Below, piece by piece: positions 7,013 through 7,861 of a stretch of DNA of 7,861 nt (position 1 is the first letter of the stretch; each line of letters begins with the position of its first letter). The stretch spans positions 1 through 7,861 of the forward strand of contig DTSG01000490.1 of assembly GCA_012965455.1 (NCBI GenBank). Direction: 5' to 3'. The notes beneath the pieces are model-generated. The model was not told the origin of the DNA, searched no databases, and worked only from the letters and a program-made list of their open reading frames with translations. The position numbers and the translations under genes were made by a program. The DNA is from Planctomycetaceae bacterium (GTDB lineage: Bacteria > Planctomycetota > Planctomycetia > Pirellulales > Pirellulaceae).

Positions 7013-7861
7013 TCACCGACGTTCCAGATCCCTAATGGTTTTAGCGAGAATTCCTTTCACATAACCGTTATACCGACCGTTTGGTGATCTTCCTCCGTTG
7101 GTGGGCATCGCTTTAATCTGTGATAGAGACGTAGCAAAGAGGCCGTCAAGCTTATCGATGGCGTTGAGCGCCATGATCGAGACGAATACATCTTGCTGTG
7201 GCGTCCACGGCGCTAGCTCGAGCAACGTCGCCACCGCCGTTTGAACTAAAGCGGAATCCTCAGAATACTTGGCCACCGCATAAGCCGCGGCTATCTGAGC
7301 GTACGGAGATGCGTCGTTCATTAGCGTCTTGAGTTCATTAACGGAAACCGCAACCGCTGGTGCCCCTCGATTCAAAATCCCCACAGCCGCCCAATAACGC
7401 ACAGCCGAATCATCGTCGTCTATATATTTCTTCACGTCCGGCAATTCATCGACGTCTTTATGGGTCGCCCAATTTGCAGCCGTCATGATTCTTTCTAACG
7501 GATACAACTTGTCGTCATGCCCCATTTCATAGGGGGTCGTTCCGACGCTGCGGCTATGAATTTCACCTTCCGGCAAGAACCCGACATCGCGAATTTCCAA
7601 GCACCAGTTGTTAAGTGCCTTTCTTAATTCCTTTAACTTCTTAGATGCTGCGGTGGACCCAACCAAGTTATTAACTTCGTCCGGATCATTTTGCAAATCA
7701 TATAACTCTTCGGTTGGTTTCAAACCCCAAAAATGTTTTTGCGGTTCCGCCAGGAGTCCTTTATCAAAATCCCGTTTCCAAGCGGCCGTTGAAGGTGTCA
7801 CAAAGTTGTACGCCACATATTGACCATAGATAAAATGTGGATTGTAGTTGCGAATATAATG
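7013..7861 (-). CDS. Sulfatase family protein, C-terminal part with HEAT-like helices (5' end outside window)
   Basis: The frame is open from the right edge to the TGA at 7013-7015, giving 282 visible residues. The GTG at 7816 is internal: the preceding codons read YIRNYNPHFIYGQY, a conserved C-terminal segment of planctomycete sulfatases. FWGLKPTEELYDLQNDPDEV at residues 44-63 of the fragment is the classic sulfatase C-terminal motif, followed by LRKALNNW and the RDVGFLPE segment. From about 120 to the end, amphipathic helices rich in Ala and Leu (RYWAAVGILNRG at 155-166, AQIAAAYAVAKYS at 188-200, DVFVSIMALNAIDKL at 224-238) resemble HEAT repeats, a known extension in a subset of these enzymes. 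The catalytic formylglycine motif and signal peptide would lie outside the window, so activity cannot be judged. The family hydrolyses sulfate esters, usually on polysaccharides, outside the cytoplasm. The gene is convergent with the DUF1501 gene, with 75 nt between stops. Confidence 0.88.
   Translation of the reverse strand, partial: HYIRNYNPHFIYGQYVAYNFVTPSTAAWKRDFDKGLLAEPQKHFWGLKPTEELYDLQNDPDEVNNLVGSTAASKKLKELRKALNNWCLEIRDVGFLPEGEIHSRSVGTTPYEMGHDDKLYPLERIMTAANWATHKDVDELPDVKKYIDDDDSAVRYWAAVGILNRGAPAVAVSVNELKTLMNDASPYAQIAAAYAVAKYSEDSALVQTAVATLLELAPWTPQQDVFVSIMALNAIDKLDGLFATSLSQIKAMPTNGGRSPNGRYNGYVKGILAKTIRDLERR

Noticed and set aside
7001..7016. Inverted repeat GTGAG-GTCACA-CTCAC at the end of the convergent DUF1501 and sulfatase genes.
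   Set aside because: The stem is only 5 bp, it overlaps the sulfatase stop, and no T-tract follows on either strand, so it is not a convincing terminator.
1..7861. Search for CRISPR arrays, tRNA or rRNA genes, transposase genes and defence-system genes.
   Set aside because: No regularly spaced repeats, tRNA-like cloverleaf or rRNA sequence was noticed by eye, and all coding regions are accounted for by the five genes listed.

Overview
The window looks like chromosomal DNA from a Planctomycetota bacterium, or less likely a related PVC lineage such as Verrucomicrobiota. The main evidence is the side-by-side pair of a PSCyt1/DUF1549/DUF1553 protein and a DUF1501 protein, next to a sulfatase of the type expanded in those genomes. 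Gene starts lack clear Shine-Dalgarno sequences, which fits that group. Base composition looks close to balanced by eye; I did not compute it.

Layout, left to right. (1) Positions 3-365, + strand: the 3' part of a small multi-helix membrane protein whose start lies off the left edge. (2) Positions 422-2227, - strand: a complete Uup-type ABC-F ATPase, convergent with the first gene. (3) Positions 2228-2410: a divergent intergenic region. On the - strand it holds a good sigma70-like promoter, followed by an intrinsic-terminator-like hairpin with a T-tract just upstream of the ABC-F start codon, which suggests an attenuated leader. (4) Positions 2411-5482 and 5486-6937, + strand: a two-gene operon with 3 nt between the genes. 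It encodes a large Sec-exported protein with two CxxCH motifs (PSCyt1-DUF1549-DUF1553) and a Tat-exported DUF1501 protein. (5) Positions 7013-7861, - strand: the C-terminal part of a sulfatase-family protein with HEAT-like helices, convergent with the operon and cut by the right edge.

How the genes may work together. The DUF1553/DUF1501 pair is probably one envelope-located functional unit. Such pairs are abundant in planctomycetes, often near sulfatases, and a role in handling sulfated polysaccharide is plausible but not shown by this sequence. The ABC-F gene is a translation-associated housekeeping-type factor, separate in function. Nothing here amounts to a new defence, mobile or CRISPR system. 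The most interesting unexplained element is the putative attenuator in front of the ABC-F gene. I saw no RNA genes, insertion sequences or repeat arrays, and no gene-free stretch longer than about 185 bases.
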